DNA of 35,168 nt from an uncultured Candidatus Melainabacteria bacterium. GTDB lineage: Bacteria; Cyanobacteriota; Vampirovibrionia; Gastranaerophilales; Gastranaerophilaceae. The notes beneath the pieces are model-generated. The model saw only the letters and a program-made list of their open reading frames with translations. It was not told where the DNA came from and searched no databases. The position numbers and the translations under genes were made by a program. Position 1 is the stretch's first letter, and each line of letters begins with the position of its first letter. The DNA lies in contig CATJOM010000056.1 in the NCBI GenBank assembly GCA_949741915.1, positions 1 through 35,168 of the forward strand. Reading direction: 5' to 3'. Positions 34,415-35,168 of the stretch are shown here, one piece after another.

Positions 34415-35159
34415 GCCCGTGCTAATTTTCATATCACGAAAAGCTTTTATTTATAAACTTTTGAGCGATTTTTGAGTGTGAAAATCCAATAATATCGCAA
34501 TTATTTTAATTTTATTTTTCTGAAACATCATTGTGAAGCGTTTTTTGCGCGTGTTGGTATTGTTTTGTGTTATAATTTGCCAAAAACTCTTTAATCGTAG
34601 AATTTTGCTCCGTGTGCAGGCCTTAAAATGATTGCTACATAAGCAGTTTAGTTTGTTTAAATTTTTTTGCAAATTCTAAATTTTATACATTAGGGTGTCA
34701 AAAATCTTAAATAGAGTATTTTTTCACATTTATATTTCCGTAAAATGCTTATCAATGGCGGATTTTGGTATATGAAATATTTATTAAGGCCTGTTAATGC
34801 TGTATTTCAGCTGTGATAAATCTCTAAAATCATTGCAGACAAACTATTTTAGCCTATTTTACATTGTCCGAAAATTTTTTGATCACAAAAATTATATGCA
34901 GTCATTTGCACGTGTTTGTAACAATGTTTACAATGCAATTCCTGTTCTATTTAATTTTTTTAATAAAAGTTAATAATTATCTTGATAGATTTTTTTTGGA
35001 TAAAAATTAAGATATTTAATTAAAGCGTGTAAATTTTTCTTAACAATCTTATTTCCATGTCATGCAAATCGGCAAATATTTTTCATTTTATGTTTTTATA
35101 CCTGTATACACAGCCTATATAATAATATTTTAAGGATTTTTTTTAAGGATTTTCTAAAA
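34415..35159. other. Long AT-rich non-coding stretch
   Basis: About 745 bases with no credible gene on either strand. A TATAAT at 34571-34576 lacks a well-placed -35. A nested dyad at 34906-34938 combines TTGCA/TGCAA outside with TTGTAA/TTACAA inside, and could be a regulator site for the gene that begins at 35160. A TATAAT at 35118-35123 is the best -10 for that gene. I see no tRNA, known small RNA or cluster of DnaA boxes. Confidence 0.5.
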
Positions 35160-35168
35160 ATGAATGTA
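35160..35168 (+). CDS. Start of a gene running off the window
   Basis: ATG at 35160 is preceded by AAGGA (35145-35149) at 10 bases and by a TATAAT at 35118-35123. Only three codons (M-N-V) are visible, so the product cannot be named. Confidence 0.35.

Noticed and set aside
34451-34672. 73-residue minus-strand open frame after uvrC
   Set aside because: No ribosome binding site, no recognisable domain and composition typical of random AT-rich DNA.
34415-35159. Replication origin in the AT-rich stretch
   Set aside because: No cluster of DnaA boxes and no dnaA, dnaN or similar gene nearby; single TTATCACA-like words are not enough.
1-35168. tRNA, rRNA or CRISPR array
   Set aside because: No clover-leaf-like GC-rich segment, no conserved rRNA stretch and no regularly spaced short repeats were seen on either strand.

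Overview
The window is about 35 kb of very AT-rich bacterial chromosome with dense, mostly housekeeping and cell-envelope genes. Several features point to a two-membraned, anaerobic bacterium: a TonB-ExbB-ExbD system, two giant AsmA/TamB-like proteins, a signal-peptide-bearing glycine-zipper protein, and an activase/dehydratase protein of the 2-hydroxyglutaryl-CoA dehydratase kind. My best guess is an uncultured gut lineage of the non-photosynthetic cyanobacterial relatives (Melainabacteria/Vampirovibrionia, order Gastranaerophilales). That guess rests on general gene content and composition and is only moderately secure. TGA, TAA and TAG all behave as stops.

Layout. Positions 1-1450 hold a decayed IS110-family transposase gene beside unrecognised remnants. 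A strong hairpin terminator at 1517-1550 separates it from aspS (minus strand, 1578-3353). A small DUF4870-type membrane protein follows (3566-3871). Next is a plus-strand housekeeping operon: metK, a dciA-like gene, a stand-alone ClpX-type zinc finger, an unrecognised 543-residue protein, ruvX and a DUF1292 protein (4082-8545). The metK leader looks like a compact pseudoknot that would sequester the ribosome binding site, and so is a candidate SAM-responsive switch. A minus-strand CoA-dehydratase/activase-type gene overlaps the end of that operon and is followed by a 1029-residue M16 metallopeptidase (plus).

Positions 12859-25656 form an envelope block. On the minus strand, in transcription order, are two secreted proteins of possibly common fold (20977-20351 and 20271-19549), then tonB, exbB, exbD, a second exbD and an AsmA-like giant. 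On the plus strand, diverging from the first secreted protein, is a second AsmA-like giant of 1537 residues. The divergent pair appears to be expressed from back-to-back leaderless promoters sharing one palindromic -35 hexamer. Together these genes could energise and bridge the periplasm for outer-membrane transport or lipid traffic; this is inference.

The right part carries a TPR lipoprotein-like gene coupled to lgt, gpmI (minus), a small hypothetical protein, a YkgJ-type cysteine-cluster protein, folP (minus), a short rplY (bL25), a small unknown gene (minus), a DUF192 gene and uvrC. The encoded UvrC stops before the usual C-terminal helix-hairpin-helix domain, and its last codons form one arm of a terminator. 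The final ~770 bases are AT-rich and non-coding up to a possible gene start at 35160.

Two start modes recur. Many genes have good Shine-Dalgarno sequences (aspS, metK, the activase gene, exbB, both exbD, the TPR gene, gpmI, rplY). At least five others have a -10 hexamer only 6-7 bases before the ATG and no Shine-Dalgarno sequence, so they are predicted to make leaderless mRNAs. I see no rRNA, tRNA or CRISPR array.
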